Part shown: positions 28,596 to 38,515 of the stretch, piece by piece
Numbering within the stretch: the stretch's first letter is position 1
How the letters are laid out: each line of letters begins with the position of its first letter
NCBI RefSeq assembly: GCF_016806065.1
Contig: NZ_CP032405.1
Span: 2,074,001-2,138,000 of the forward strand
Source: Rhizobium rosettiformans
Lineage (GTDB): Bacteria; Pseudomonadota; Alphaproteobacteria; Rhizobiales; Rhizobiaceae
Length of the DNA stretch: 64,000 bases
Direction: 5' to 3'
Translations under genes and position numbers: made by a program
The notes under the pieces: generated by a model
The model's database searches: none
Told to the model about the DNA's origin: nothing
What the model saw: only the letters and a program-made list of their open reading frames with translations

Positions 28596-31178
28596 CTAGC
28601 GGGTCTTCTTGTTTCTCCCGGCGGTGAATGCCAGCGGCGCTTCCGCCTTGCGGAAGTCGGCCCATGGATCGGCATCGAGGCTCGCCAGCCGTGTCGGCAC
28701 GTTTTCGACCGTGAAATGGTTGGGCAGTATGTCGGGGCTGAGCTCCTCGAACCAGAGCGGCATCGACACGGGCGCCCCGGGCCGGGCGCGCGTGGAATAG
28801 GGCGCAACCGCCGTCGCACCCCGGCCGTTGCGCAGATAGTCGATCAGGATCTTGCCCTTGCGTTTCGCCTTGCTGACCGTCGAGACATAGTCGGTCGGAC
28901 TGTCAGCGCTCATGCTGTCCGCCAGTGCCTTCATGGCAGCCTTGACTTCAGGCCATTTCGCCTTCGGCTTGAGTGGCGCCACCACATGCAGGCCTTTGCC
29001 CCCCGAAGTCTTGACGAAACCTGTAAGGCCCATGTCCGCAAACCGCTGCCGGACCTCGAAGGCCGCGTCAATCACCCGTTCCCAGGTGACATCGGGACCG
29101 GGATCGAGATCGATATTCACCATATCCGGACGCTCGAGATCGCCGGCCCGTGAGCCCCAGGGGTGGATTTCGAGCGCAGCCCCCTGCATCAGGGAGAGAA
29201 GCCCCTCAATATCGTGGATGCCGACGTGACCCCCGTCGTCTTGTGGGTCGCGGATGGTGATGATCTCCTTGCGCATGCCGCGCCACCCATGTTTCTGAAA
29301 GAAACACGTCTTTTCGTGCCCTTCCGGGCACCGCAACAGCGCAAGTGGTCTGTCGACGATGAACGGCGCGATCAGGGGCCAGACGAGGGCGTAGTAATCC
29401 GCAAGCCCTTCCTTCGTGACGCCAGCCTCCGGCCAGTAGAGGCGGTCGGGATGCGTCAGCGTTATGTCACGACGTGCCGCCTCCGCTTCGCCCTTCATCT
29501 TCTTGTCCGCTGCTGCGCCGCTCTTGCCGGTTCCGGCCTTCTTCGTCGATGTGGCCGCCGTCGGCGCCTCCTGAATCACGTCCCTTGCGGCCTTGTCTTC
29601 GCGCAGCCCACGGAAGGATGCATGGCGCAGATGGGCATCCCCTGTCCATCCACGAAACTCGATCTCGGCGACGAGTTCCGGCTCGACGAAAACCGCGTCT
29701 TTGCGTTCGGCACCCGTCAGCTTGTCTTTGAACGGGCTCTTGTCGCGCAACAGCGGCTGGAGCCTGGTGAACACCTGTCGGGCCACCGTTCGGCTATATC
29801 CGGTACCGACACGCCCGACATGCCGCAGTCCGTCCGCCTCGTTGACGCCCATGATCAGAGAGCCGATGGCCTTGTCGGATACGGAAGACGGCACATAGCC
29901 CCCGATGACCAGTTCTTGGCGGGCCGTACATTTCGACTTGACCCACTCCCGCCCGCGACCCGATCGGTACGGCGCATCGGCGACCTTGGAGATCACCCCT
30001 TCGAGGCTGAGGCGGCAGGCGTGTTTGAGAACGAGATCGCCGCTCTCGTCGAAATGACTGGAATACTTGAGCGGTACGCCTGCCTCGCTGATCAATGGCT
30101 CCAGCAGTGCCTTACGGTCCCTGAGTGAGGCGCCGGTCAGGTCCTGCCCGTCAAGATGCATGATGTCGAAGATATAGTAGGTGAAACGGTCATCGCGACC
30201 GTCGCTCAGATCCTGCTGAAGCAGGGAGAAATCGCTGCTGCCATTGCCGCTTTCGACCACGATCTCACCGTCGAGCAGCGCCGTCTGAACAGGCAGCCCC
30301 TTGAGGGCAGATGCAATCCGCTCGCCGAAGCGCTCCGTCCAGTCCAGACCCGTCCGCGTCAAGAGCTGCACCCGGCCATGATCGATCCGTGCCTGGCTCC
30401 GGTAGCCGTCCAGCTTGATCTCGTGCAGCCACCGGCTTCCTTTCGGCACTGTCTTAACGAGGGTGGCGAGCGCCGGCGCCAGGAAGTCCGGCAAGCTGCC
30501 CGTCTTGCCACCCTTGATCGAGGCTGCATTTGGCGAGGACGAACCTCCGCGTTCGGCAGGCCGTTTGGCTTTCTTCGCTCCAGTCTTCCGCGAGTTCCAG
30601 ACGGCAGCCTTGCCGTCGCCTTTCAGGCTTTCGATCGATCGGCCGCTTTTCACCGATAGCGGCTTTTCCTCGATGATGTCGGGATCATCAGGCTGCCGTG
30701 CGGCCTCGTCTTCTCCCTTGATCAACAGCCAGTTCTCGCGTGTTTCGTCTTCCTTGCGTGCCATGCGCACCAGATGCCAGTGTCCCCCAAGCTTCTCGCC
30801 CTTCAGCGTGAATTCGAGGTGGCCTTTCTTATAGCCCTTGCGCATGTCATGGATCGGTTCCCAGGTGCCGCGGTCCCATACGATCACCTCACCGGATCCG
30901 TATTGTCCGGGCGGAATGACGCCTTCGAAATCGCCGTAGGCGAGGGGATGATCCTCCACATGCACCGCCAGCCGCTTGTCGCCCGGCACCAGGCTCGGAC
31001 CGCGCGTGACGGCCCAGCTTTTCAGCACGCCGTCCATCTCCAGACGCAGGTCGTAATGCAGGCGTCTCGCCGCATGTTTCTGGATGACGAAGCTATTGCC
31101 CTTGCTCGTGGCCTTTGCGGCCTTCGGCTCCGGCGTGGCCTTGAAGTCGCGTTTGCGGCGATATTCGGAGAGCGACAT
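28596..31178 (-). CDS. ligD: DNA ligase D (phosphoesterase-ligase-polymerase)
   Basis: An 860-residue NHEJ enzyme with the three classical modules in the order 3'-phosphoesterase (about 20-190; FVIQKHAARRLHYDLRLEMD), ATP-dependent ligase (about 215-530; nucleophile Lys255 in HEIKLDGYRSQ) and archaeo-eukaryotic primase-like polymerase (about 565-860; catalytic DLDPGPDVTW). The order and length match Pseudomonas LigD. It starts one nucleotide after the stop of the second ku gene (TGACATG), so the pair is translationally coupled. The ATG at 31178 (SLSEYRRKRDF) is favoured; the open frame upstream overlaps ku. Confidence 0.95.
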   Translation of the reverse strand: MSLSEYRRKRDFKATPEPKAAKATSKGNSFVIQKHAARRLHYDLRLEMDGVLKSWAVTRGPSLVPGDKRLAVHVEDHPLAYGDFEGVIPPGQYGSGEVIVWDRGTWEPIHDMRKGYKKGHLEFTLKGEKLGGHWHLVRMARKEDETRENWLLIKGEDEAARQPDDPDIIEEKPLSVKSGRSIESLKGDGKAAVWNSRKTGAKKAKRPAERGGSSSPNAASIKGGKTGSLPDFLAPALATLVKTVPKGSRWLHEIKLDGYRSQARIDHGRVQLLTRTGLDWTERFGERIASALKGLPVQTALLDGEIVVESGNGSSDFSLLQQDLSDGRDDRFTYYIFDIMHLDGQDLTGASLRDRKALLEPLISEAGVPLKYSSHFDESGDLVLKHACRLSLEGVISKVADAPYRSGRGREWVKSKCTARQELVIGGYVPSSVSDKAIGSLIMGVNEADGLRHVGRVGTGYSRTVARQVFTRLQPLLRDKSPFKDKLTGAERKDAVFVEPELVAEIEFRGWTGDAHLRHASFRGLREDKAARDVIQEAPTAATSTKKAGTGKSGAAADKKMKGEAEAARRDITLTHPDRLYWPEAGVTKEGLADYYALVWPLIAPFIVDRPLALLRCPEGHEKTCFFQKHGWRGMRKEIITIRDPQDDGGHVGIHDIEGLLSLMQGAALEIHPWGSRAGDLERPDMVNIDLDPGPDVTWERVIDAAFEVRQRFADMGLTGFVKTSGGKGLHVVAPLKPKAKWPEVKAAMKALADSMSADSPTDYVSTVSKAKRKGKILIDYLRNGRGATAVAPYSTRARPGAPVSMPLWFEELSPDILPNHFTVENVPTRLASLDADPWADFRKAEAPLAFTAGRNKKTR

Positions 31179-31179
31179 G

Positions 31180-32022
31180 TCAGCTCGCCTTCTTCTGCTT
31201 CGTCGTCGATGCGGCGGCCGTCTTCCGCTTCGGTTCCGACTTCTCCTCCTTGGCTCCAGCACTCTTGCGCAGCGCATCGAGCAGGCTTGTGACATTCTCC
31301 GGCTTCCGTTTCGGCAGCTTCTTCGGTTTGCGCCCGGCAATCTTGGCTTTCACGAGTTCGGTCAGGGCCGCCTCGTAGCGGTCCTCGTACTGGCTCGGGT
31401 CGAATTCACCCATCTTCGTGCCGATGATGTGCCGCGCGAGATCCATCATCTCCTTGTCGATGCGAACCTTGGAGATGTCGGAAAAGCTCTCGGCCGGATC
31501 CCGCACCTCGTAGTCGTAGTTGAGTGTCGTGGCGATCATCCCCCGCCCGTGGGGCCGCACAAGGACGCTGCGAACTCTGCGGAACAACACTGTCCGGGCA
31601 ACGGCAGCGACACCCTTCGTCTCCATCGTGCTGCGGATCAGATCATAGGCCTCGACGGACTGCCGGTCGGCCGGCGCCAGGAAATACGGGCGCTCCAGGT
31701 AGAGGGTGTCGATCTTGTCGCAATCCAGAAAGGCCGACAGCTCCAGCCGCTTGTCGCTTTCGGGGACAGCATCGCGGATCTCGTCGGGCTCGAGGATGAC
31801 CGTCTGGCCCTCCGCCGTGTCATACCCCTTGACCAGATCGTCCTTGCCGATGGGGCGACCGCTGTCTTCGTCGACATATTCGCGTCGGACGCGGTTCCCC
31901 GTGTCTCGGTTGATGATGTGGAATGAGGTTCGCTCCTGAGCATTGACCGCCGAGTAGAGAGCCACGGCGCATCCGAGATCGCCGATGGCAAGATGCCCTT
32001 TCCAGATAGCCCGTGCGCTCAC
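31180..32022 (-). CDS. ku: Ku protein (second copy)
   Basis: A 280-residue Ku paralogue (SARAIWKGHLAIGDLGCAVA; FHIINRDTGNRVRREYVDED; PYFLAPADRQSVEAYDLI) with a long Lys/Ala-rich C-terminal tail (about 225-280). Similarity to the first copy is clear but moderate, so this is an old duplication. A GTG start at 32022 has CAGGAGT upstream and matches the conserved N terminus; an upstream frame to 32085 is less likely. It forms an operon with ligD and has its own stress-type promoter. Confidence 0.92.
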   Translation of the reverse strand: MSARAIWKGHLAIGDLGCAVALYSAVNAQERTSFHIINRDTGNRVRREYVDEDSGRPIGKDDLVKGYDTAEGQTVILEPDEIRDAVPESDKRLELSAFLDCDKIDTLYLERPYFLAPADRQSVEAYDLIRSTMETKGVAAVARTVLFRRVRSVLVRPHGRGMIATTLNYDYEVRDPAESFSDISKVRIDKEMMDLARHIIGTKMGEFDPSQYEDRYEAALTELVKAKIAGRKPKKLPKRKPENVTSLLDALRKSAGAKEEKSEPKRKTAAASTTKQKKAS

Positions 32023-32048
32023 GTTCCACTCCTGTCGCTTTTCGGCGC

Positions 32049-32074
32049 AACGACGCGGAGACGGGCTTTGTTCC
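32049..32074 (-). promoter_or_regulatory. EcfG-type promoter for ku-ligD
   Basis: On the minus strand GGAAC (32074-32070), 17 nt, CGTT (32052-32049): consensus elements with the allowed longer spacer, 27 nt before the GTG start. Confidence 0.6.
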
Positions 32075-32153
32075 GCCGGCTGCAACCTCAGGCATATGGG
32101 AATACAACGTTATTTTCTCATATTAGAGATTGCGGCTTGAAGTGGAGATTTCA

Positions 32154-32180
32154 TTAACCTTCAAGCAAGGAATTAACCAT
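32154..32180. promoter_or_regulatory. Two TTAACC elements upstream of the che operon
   Basis: TTAACC at 32154-32159 and TTAACCAT at 32173-32180, in an otherwise gene-free 400-nt region (32023-32422) between ku and the MCP gene. TTAACCAT is a known CtrA half-site type; see the flagellin promoters. No other feature was resolved in this stretch. Confidence 0.4.
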
Positions 32181-32422
32181 AAAGATTGGGAGACACGTCG
32201 GAGTGGGACTCGCTTGAGAGTTTCCTTCGGGCATGACGCCATCCCGTCGTACCGGTTCTGGTCCGGTCTGTATTTCACATGGAAACAGTTTGATGAGCTG
32301 TCAGACCATGATGCGGACGGCAACGGGAGCGGGTTCCCGAGCATTCTTTCCTCCGCCATCTGGCCTGCAGCACTGTCGAGCGACAGAAGGTCCGCCGTAT
32401 AGGCGGCCATAGTGCGGGACGA

Positions 32423-34075
32423 ATGACGGGTCAGGGGATGTCCACGGAGCGGGCGACGGGATCACAGGCAGGCAGCCTGCGTGATCGCTTGCGCTTTGCC
32501 GGCCTCGACGAGGCGCAGTGCGAGCTTCTCCGGCAGAACCGTCATACTCTTTCGCAGCCCTTGAAGACGGCACTTCGCGATCTTTTCCAGCGGCTGCAGT
32601 CCTCTCCGGATGCGGCGCGTGTGTTCAGCAGCGAACGCCAGTATGACCGGCTTCATGATCTTCTTTCATCCCACTGGGATGTCCTCACCGATGCCCGTTT
32701 CGATGCGCTCTATGCCGAACGGGTGAAGGTTCTGTCCGACAGCGAAAGCCGCATGGGTCTCGATCCTCGTTGGCATGTGGCGGGTCACGCGGTGGTTCTG
32801 GAACACCTAGTAACGAGCGCGATCGCCGACGCGACAGGCTCCGGCCTGTTGCCATCGAGCCGTCGTCGCCAGCGCGAGGTGTCCGATCTGGTGGCTGCCC
32901 TGGTGCGACTGGTGATGGTCGATGTCGAGATAGCGGTATCGCTTCGCTTCAACGAATTGCGCCTGAAACACCACCGCGATCTCGCGGCGCAGCGCGAGCA
33001 TGATCGCGCCGAGTTCGAGAGCGTCTTCCGCCCGGTCGTTGATGCGCTGGCATCAGGCGATTTGACCGCCCGCACGGCAGCAGATGTCCCGGAAGCCTAT
33101 GCGGACCTCGCAGGCCGCATGAACGAGGCGCTCGAGCAGCTCCAGACCGCCTTCCTCTCCTCCGAGGAGAAGCTCGCAGTCGCCCGAGACGCAACCGGTC
33201 GCATGGCCGAAACTGCCCGCACCTATGCGAACCGCGCCGAGGATCAATCCGGTGCGCTGGACGAGACGAGCCGTGCCCTGCAGGACCTCACCAGCAGCGT
33301 GCGCGAAAGTGCCGGTCAGACGAAGCGCGCCGAAGCCACGGTGGCCGCGACCCGAAATTCCGTTGAATCGAGTGGCGCGGTCGTCGGACAGGCGATTTCC
33401 GCCATGGCCGACATCGAAGCATCTGCCGAGCAGATCGGCCACATCATCGGCGCGATCGACGAGATCGCCTTCCAGACGAACCTTCTGGCGCTGAACGCCG
33501 GGATCGAGGCTGCCCGTGCCGGCGACAGTGGCCGTGGCTTCGCCGTCGTCGCCCAGGAAGTCCGCGCACTCGCACAGCGCTCCGCCGACGCCGCCCGTGA
33601 AATCAAGACGCTTGTTGCGACGACGAAAAACCAGGTTGAAGCCGGCGTGGAAATGGTGGCGAAGACGCAAGGTGCGATCGCCGACATCGTGCTTCAGGTC
33701 GGCGATATCAGCGGAACCGTTTCCGACATGGCCGAAAGGACCGACCGCCAGGCCACAGAACTCGCCGGCATTGCCGGAACGGTCGCGGCGCTCGGTGCCG
33801 ATATCGGCAACACAGCAACTATAGCGCGCCAGTCGAGCCAGGGCACGGACGATTTGCACAAGGTCATCCTGGAACTGGGCGCGACGATCCGTGAATTTCA
33901 CATCGAGCGGCAGACCCGCCGGGCGCCCAGTACAGCCGGACGCATCCAGCTCTCCGGCCAGCGCGAGCAGGGGGCACCGGTTGCGAATGCCACCGCTTAT
34001 GCCGCTCCGGACACGATGGAAGACGAATCCGCCGACTTTGGTTTCCCGGTCCACATCGCGGGGCTCGGAGGGTGA
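32423..34075 (+). CDS. icpA: Globin-type soluble chemoreceptor (IcpA-like MCP)
   Basis: A 550-residue cytoplasmic methyl-accepting chemotaxis protein with no membrane helix. Residues about 20-185 match the globin-coupled sensor fold ([20 protein letters not shown] and [11 protein letters not shown]), a HAMP-like stretch follows (200-240), then the signalling domain with the hairpin tip [20 protein letters not shown]. At the position of the haem-ligating histidine of HemAT-type sensors the sequence has Glu108, so haem or oxygen sensing is doubtful. It heads the che operon as icpA does in S. meliloti. Start may be ATG 32423 or 32438; neither has a perfect ribosome site. Confidence 0.88.
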   Translation: MTGQGMSTERATGSQAGSLRDRLRFAGLDEAQCELLRQNRHTLSQPLKTALRDLFQRLQSSPDAARVFSSERQYDRLHDLLSSHWDVLTDARFDALYAERVKVLSDSESRMGLDPRWHVAGHAVVLEHLVTSAIADATGSGLLPSSRRRQREVSDLVAALVRLVMVDVEIAVSLRFNELRLKHHRDLAAQREHDRAEFESVFRPVVDALASGDLTARTAADVPEAYADLAGRMNEALEQLQTAFLSSEEKLAVARDATGRMAETARTYANRAEDQSGALDETSRALQDLTSSVRESAGQTKRAEATVAATRNSVESSGAVVGQAISAMADIEASAEQIGHIIGAIDEIAFQTNLLALNAGIEAARAGDSGRGFAVVAQEVRALAQRSADAAREIKTLVATTKNQVEAGVEMVAKTQGAIADIVLQVGDISGTVSDMAERTDRQATELAGIAGTVAALGADIGNTATIARQSSQGTDDLHKVILELGATIREFHIERQTRRAPSTAGRIQLSGQREQGAPVANATAYAAPDTMEDESADFGFPVHIAGLGG

Positions 34076-34207
34076 GGGGATTGTTTACCACCATGCGCTA
34101 CACAAGGAAGTTAAGGGCGGAAAGTTCGGCAATCCATCCGGGGGAATGGTTCTCCTGGGAACCAAATTCGGGTCTGGTTGCCGCAGCCTTGGGACATAAG
34201 GAAAGAA

Positions 34208-34510
34208 ATGATGGCAAGTAAGAAAGGCGATCAGAAGAGTCTGAAGCTGGCCGCGATATTGGACCTGAACGAGGCATCCAATCTCAAGGCCAATATTCTC
34301 TCTTTGCGTGGTGCCCCTTTGACGATCGATGCCTCCGGTGTCGAGCGCGTCGGTGCTCAGTGCGTGCAGGTCCTGATGGCAGCCGCCAAGGCCTGGGAAG
34401 CTGACAAGCATCCCTTCTCATTTGGAAAGGCCTCCGAGGCTTTCCTGAAAACCCTTCAACTGATTGGCGTGAACATCGATCATCTGCTCGCTAAGGAGAT
34501 CCGGCAATGA
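34208..34510 (+). CDS. cheS: CheS, STAS-like chemotaxis accessory protein
   Basis: A 100-residue protein with a STAS-like pattern (LTIDASGVERVGAQCVQVLM). In S. meliloti the gene at this position encodes CheS, which binds CheA and promotes dephosphorylation of the phosphate-sink regulator CheY1. Start ATG 34208, or 34211 one codon later, after AAGGAAAG. Its stop overlaps the cheY1 start by ATGA. Confidence 0.85.
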   Translation: MMASKKGDQKSLKLAAILDLNEASNLKANILSLRGAPLTIDASGVERVGAQCVQVLMAAAKAWEADKHPFSFGKASEAFLKTLQLIGVNIDHLLAKEIRQ

Positions 34511-34872
34511 AGAAAAAAGTGCTCACCGTGGATGACTCCAGAACCATTCGAAACATGCTTCTGGTCACCCTCAACAACGCAGGCTTCGAGACCATTCAGG
34601 CCGAAGACGGCGTCGAGGGCCTGGAAGTGCTCGAAGAATGCAATCCCGACGTCATCGTGACCGACATCAACATGCCGCGTCTCGACGGCTTCGGTTTTAT
34701 CGAGGGTGTTCGCCGGAACGAAAAGTATCGTGCGGTTCCGATCCTGGTCCTGACCACGGAAAGCGATGCCGAAAAGAAGAACCGCGCCCGCCAGGCCGGT
34801 GCGACAGGCTGGATCGTCAAGCCTTTCGATCCGACCAAGCTGATCGATGCCATTGAGCGTGTAACCGCCTAA
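34507..34872 (+). CDS. cheY1: Response regulator CheY1
   Basis: A 121-residue stand-alone receiver. The acidic pair Asp9/Asp10, phospho-acceptor Asp53 (VIVTDINMPRLDG), Thr83/84 and Lys105 (WIVKPFDPTK) are all in place. In rhizobia with two CheY proteins, CheY1 drains phosphate from CheA while CheY2 acts on the motor; position next to cheS suggests this is the sink. Confidence 0.92.
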   Translation: MKKKVLTVDDSRTIRNMLLVTLNNAGFETIQAEDGVEGLEVLEECNPDVIVTDINMPRLDGFGFIEGVRRNEKYRAVPILVLTTESDAEKKNRARQAGATGWIVKPFDPTKLIDAIERVTA

Positions 34873-34888
34873 GCCGGGATTTTCTCCT

Positions 34889-37141
34889 ATGGATATGAAC
34901 GAAATCAAAGAGATCTTTTTCCAGGAATGCGAGGAGCAGCTCGCGGAACTGGAATCCGGTCTTCTGAAAATGAATGATGGAGATCGCGATCCGGAAACGG
35001 TCAATGCCGTATTCCGCGCGGTTCACTCCATCAAGGGCGGTGCAGGTGCTTTCGGTCTTGATGACCTGGTTGCCTTCGCGCACGTCTTCGAGACGACTCT
35101 TGATTGCGTTCGTTCCAACAAGCTGGAGCCCGGCCCGGAAGTCATGAAGGTGATGTTGAAGTCGGCCGACGTTCTGGCCGACCTGGTCACCGCTTCCCGC
35201 GACGGCGGCAGTGTCGACGAAAGCCGCTCGAGCGGCCTGGTCAAGGAACTGGAAGCCCTGGCAAACGGCGAAATGCCGGCCCCGTCGGCAGCACCGGTTG
35301 CCGCCGCAAAGCCGGTCGCAAAGGCTGCAGCGCCGGCACCGGCGGCTGCACCGAGCGACGATAGCGGCTTCCAGCCGATCCCCTTCACTTTCGACGACTT
35401 CGGCGGTGAGGAGCAGGAAGCAAGCGTCTCGACCTTCGACGTGACCTTCAAGCCACGCCGCGAACTCTACTCGAAGGGCAACGAATCCGCCCTCCTGCTG
35501 CGCGATCTGTCCCGCCTCGGCGAGATGAGCATCAACTGCAACATGGACGACCTGCCGTCGCTCGAAGAACTCGATCCTGAAGGCGCCTATTTCCACTGGG
35601 CCATCCAGATCAAGGCGGAAAAGGGCGAGGAAGGCATTCGTCAGGTCTTCGAATTCGCCGAATGGGATTGCGACCTCGACATCAAGCTGCGTGAGGCCGA
35701 GGCAGCAGCCCCGACCGAAGAACTGCCGATGATCCCGGTCCCGTTCGATCTGTCTGCGCTCGACGACGGTTCGGAAGCCGCCGAGGAGCCCGTCGCCGCT
35801 GCCGTCGAGGCTGCCGAGACTGCCTCCAACGTCATGAAGATGGCAGCCAGCGCCGCCAAGCCCGAGAAGAAGGAATCGCCTGCTGCAGCCGCTGCTGCCG
35901 CAGCCGCTGCCGCCGCTCAGGCCAACAACGCCGCCGGTCAGACCATCCGCGTCGATCTCGACCGCGTTGACCGCCTCATCAACCTCGTCGGCGAGCTCGT
36001 CATCAACCAGGCGATGCTTTCCCAGAGCGTGATCGAAAACGATGCGACCGGTACGTCGGCCGTCAACATGGGCCTCGAAGAGCTGCAGCAGCTTACCCGC
36101 GAGATCCAGGACTCGGTCATGGCGATCCGCGCGCAGCCGGTAAAGCCGGTCTTCCAGCGCATGTCGCGTATCGTTCGCGAAGTCGCCGACATGGTCGGCA
36201 AGTCGATCCGTCTGGTCACGGAAGGTGAAAACACCGAAGTCGACAAGACGGTCATCGACAAGCTCGCCGAGCCGCTGACCCACATGATCCGAAATGCAGT
36301 CGACCACGGCATCGAAAGCCCGGAAAAGCGCGCTGCCGCCGGCAAGGAGCCGGAAGGCACGATCAAGCTGACGGCGAAGCATCGCTCTGGCCGCATCGTC
36401 ATCGAACTCGTCGACGACGGTGCCGGTATCAACCGCGAGCGTGTCCGCCAGAAGGCGATCGACAACGAGCTGATCGCAGCCGACGCAAACCTGACCGACG
36501 AAGAGATCGACAACCTGATCTTCGCGCCGGGCTTCTCGACCGCCGACAAGATCTCGGACATTTCCGGTCGTGGCGTCGGCATGGACGTCGTCAAGCGCTC
36601 CATCCAGGCACTTGGCGGTCGCATTTCGATCACCTCGCGTCCGGGGCAGGGCTCGACCTTCACCATGAGCCTTCCGCTGACGCTCGCCGTCCTCGACGGC
36701 ATGGTCGTCACGGTCGCCGGGCAGACTCTCGTCGTGCCGCTGACGGCGATCGTCGAGACGCTGCAGCCTGAGGCCCAGCACATCCATTCGTTTGGCGCCA
36801 ACCAGCGCCTGATCTCGATCCGCAACTCCTTCTGCCCGCTGGTCGATGTGGGCCGAATTCTGAACTTTCGCGGCACCCAGGCAAACCCAATGGAAGGCGT
36901 CGCCCTCCTGGTGGAATCCGAAGGCGGTGGCCAGCGCGCTCTGATGGTCGACGCCATCCAGGGGCAGCGTCAGGTCGTCATCAAGTCGCTGGAAGCCAAC
37001 TACACCCACGTTCCTGGCATTGCTGCCGCAACCATCCTTGGTGATGGACGCGTCGCACTGATCCTGGATGTGGATGCCGTTGTCGCCGCTTCGCGTGGTC
37101 AGTCCCTCAAGCAGGAAATGTCGTTAGCCGTCGCAGGGTAA
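34889..37141 (+). CDS. cheA: Chemotaxis histidine kinase CheA
   Basis: A 750-residue CheA with the P1 Hpt domain (phosphorylated His46 in [13 protein letters not shown]), a long Ala/Pro-rich linker with the CheY/CheB-binding region (about 150-280), a poly-Ala linker near 330, dimerisation P3, the ATPase P4 ([12 protein letters not shown] near 467; VDDGAGI near 508) and the CheW-like P5 at the C terminus. It takes signals from MCPs through CheW and phosphorylates CheY1, CheY2 and CheB. It lies in the overlapping che operon. Confidence 0.96.
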   Translation: MDMNEIKEIFFQECEEQLAELESGLLKMNDGDRDPETVNAVFRAVHSIKGGAGAFGLDDLVAFAHVFETTLDCVRSNKLEPGPEVMKVMLKSADVLADLVTASRDGGSVDESRSSGLVKELEALANGEMPAPSAAPVAAAKPVAKAAAPAPAAAPSDDSGFQPIPFTFDDFGGEEQEASVSTFDVTFKPRRELYSKGNESALLLRDLSRLGEMSINCNMDDLPSLEELDPEGAYFHWAIQIKAEKGEEGIRQVFEFAEWDCDLDIKLREAEAAAPTEELPMIPVPFDLSALDDGSEAAEEPVAAAVEAAETASNVMKMAASAAKPEKKESPAAAAAAAAAAAAQANNAAGQTIRVDLDRVDRLINLVGELVINQAMLSQSVIENDATGTSAVNMGLEELQQLTREIQDSVMAIRAQPVKPVFQRMSRIVREVADMVGKSIRLVTEGENTEVDKTVIDKLAEPLTHMIRNAVDHGIESPEKRAAAGKEPEGTIKLTAKHRSGRIVIELVDDGAGINRERVRQKAIDNELIAADANLTDEEIDNLIFAPGFSTADKISDISGRGVGMDVVKRSIQALGGRISITSRPGQGSTFTMSLPLTLAVLDGMVVTVAGQTLVVPLTAIVETLQPEAQHIHSFGANQRLISIRNSFCPLVDVGRILNFRGTQANPMEGVALLVESEGGGQRALMVDAIQGQRQVVIKSLEANYTHVPGIAAATILGDGRVALILDVDAVVAASRGQSLKQEMSLAVAG

Positions 37142-37145
37142 TAGT

Positions 37146-37616
37146 ATGTCGTATGCGGTCAAAAACTTGGTCCAGGGAGATCGGGAGCTCATCGCCTTCC
37201 GTATTGGCGGTCAGGAGTTCTGCGTAAACATCATGTCGGTACGCGAGATCCGGGGATGGACCCCGGCAACCCCGCTACCGCATTCCCCGCACTACGTTAT
37301 GGGCGTCATCAACTTGCGTGGTGCCGTCCTGCCGATCATGGACCTGTCCCTGCGTCTGGGCATGAAGCCCGCCGAGCCGACCGCCCGCCACGTCATCATC
37401 GTGGCCCAGGTCAAGTCTCGGGTCGTGGGTCTCCTGGTGGATGCCGTCTCCGACATCCTCACGGTGAGCGATACCGACATTCAGCCGACGCCGGAGGTCT
37501 CCTCCGACCTCGAAAAACAATATGCCCGTGGCATTCTCGCCATCGACAAGCGGATGATCTGCCTGGTCGAGCTTGGTGCACTTTTCAACGAAGCCGCCGA
37601 AAGCGAGGCTGCATGA
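37146..37616 (+). CDS. cheW: Adaptor protein CheW
   Basis: A 156-residue CheW with the complete double beta-barrel pattern ([36 protein letters not shown]). It couples MCPs to CheA. The start lies 4 nt after the cheA stop and the TGA overlaps the cheR start. Confidence 0.95.
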   Translation: MSYAVKNLVQGDRELIAFRIGGQEFCVNIMSVREIRGWTPATPLPHSPHYVMGVINLRGAVLPIMDLSLRLGMKPAEPTARHVIIVAQVKSRVVGLLVDAVSDILTVSDTDIQPTPEVSSDLEKQYARGILAIDKRMICLVELGALFNEAAESEAA

Positions 37617-38515
37617 CCTTTGCAATGAGTACATCCCGTCAATCGGACGACGAAGTCCTCGCCAGCGGCGAATACCCGCTGACCCGACGGGACCTGAACG
37701 AGATTGCTGCCATGATCTACTCGGATGCGGGCATCGCGCTGAACGACAGCAAGGCTTCGCTCGTCTACTCGCGACTGTCCAAGCATATCCGCAATCTTGG
37801 CCTGTCCGGTTTCCGCGCCTATTGCCAGCTGGTCGCCTCGCCGGAGGGATCGGCCGAGCGCCGCGAGATGCTCTCGCACCTGACGACCAACTTCACGCGC
37901 TTCTTCCGCGAGAACCATCACTTCGAGCATCTTCGTGACGAGGTACTGCCGGGGCTCATTCAGCGTGCGAAGTCCGGCGGACGCGTACGCATCTGGTCCG
38001 CCGCAAGCTCGGACGGCCAGGAGCCCTATTCGATTGCCTTGACCGTATTCCAGGCCTTTCCGAACGTGCTGGACTACGACTTCAAGATCCTTGCCACCGA
38101 TATCGATCCGAAGATCCTCGCCATCGCCCGACAGGGTGCCTATGACGAGCAGGCGCTCGAAACCGTGTCGCCTGCCATCCGCAAGCAGTGGTTCAAAGAA
38201 GTCGAGATCGGCGGACGCCGCAAGTTCCAGGTCGACGAGCGCCTGAAGCGTCTGATCACCTACAATGAACTGAATCTGATGGCCCAGTGGCCCTTCAAGG
38301 GCAAGTTCGACGTCATCTTCTGCCGCAACGTCGTGATCTACTTCGACGAGCCGACGCAGATGCGCATCTGGACCCGTTTTGCCGATCTGCTGCCGGTCGG
38401 CGGACACCTGTATATCGGCCACTCCGAGCGCGTCTCGGGTGACTCGAAGAACGACTTCGACAACATCGGCATCACCACCTATCGCTACATTGGCAAGAAC
38501 GGAGGGCGAAAGTAA
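37613..38515 (+). CDS. cheR: MCP methyltransferase CheR
   Basis: A 300-residue CheR with the N-terminal helical receptor-binding domain (about 25-95, with [15 protein letters not shown]) and the SAM-binding domain ([29 protein letters not shown]). It methylates receptor glutamates for adaptation. ATG 37613 overlaps cheW (ATGA); a second ATG at 37625 is possible. The stop overlaps cheB (TAATG). Confidence 0.95.
   Translation: MTFAMSTSRQSDDEVLASGEYPLTRRDLNEIAAMIYSDAGIALNDSKASLVYSRLSKHIRNLGLSGFRAYCQLVASPEGSAERREMLSHLTTNFTRFFRENHHFEHLRDEVLPGLIQRAKSGGRVRIWSAASSDGQEPYSIALTVFQAFPNVLDYDFKILATDIDPKILAIARQGAYDEQALETVSPAIRKQWFKEVEIGGRRKFQVDERLKRLITYNELNLMAQWPFKGKFDVIFCRNVVIYFDEPTQMRIWTRFADLLPVGGHLYIGHSERVSGDSKNDFDNIGITTYRYIGKNGGRK

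Noticed and set aside
32130..32402. Possible 90-codon gene upstream of the chemoreceptor gene
   Set aside because: TTG start with no ribosome site, overlaps an equally long opposite frame, and lies where the operon promoter should be.
34817..37009. Long open frame (about 730 codons) antisense to cheA
   Set aside because: Opposite a gene with unmistakable CheA domains; such antisense frames are common in GC-rich DNA with third-position bias, and the translation has no family features.
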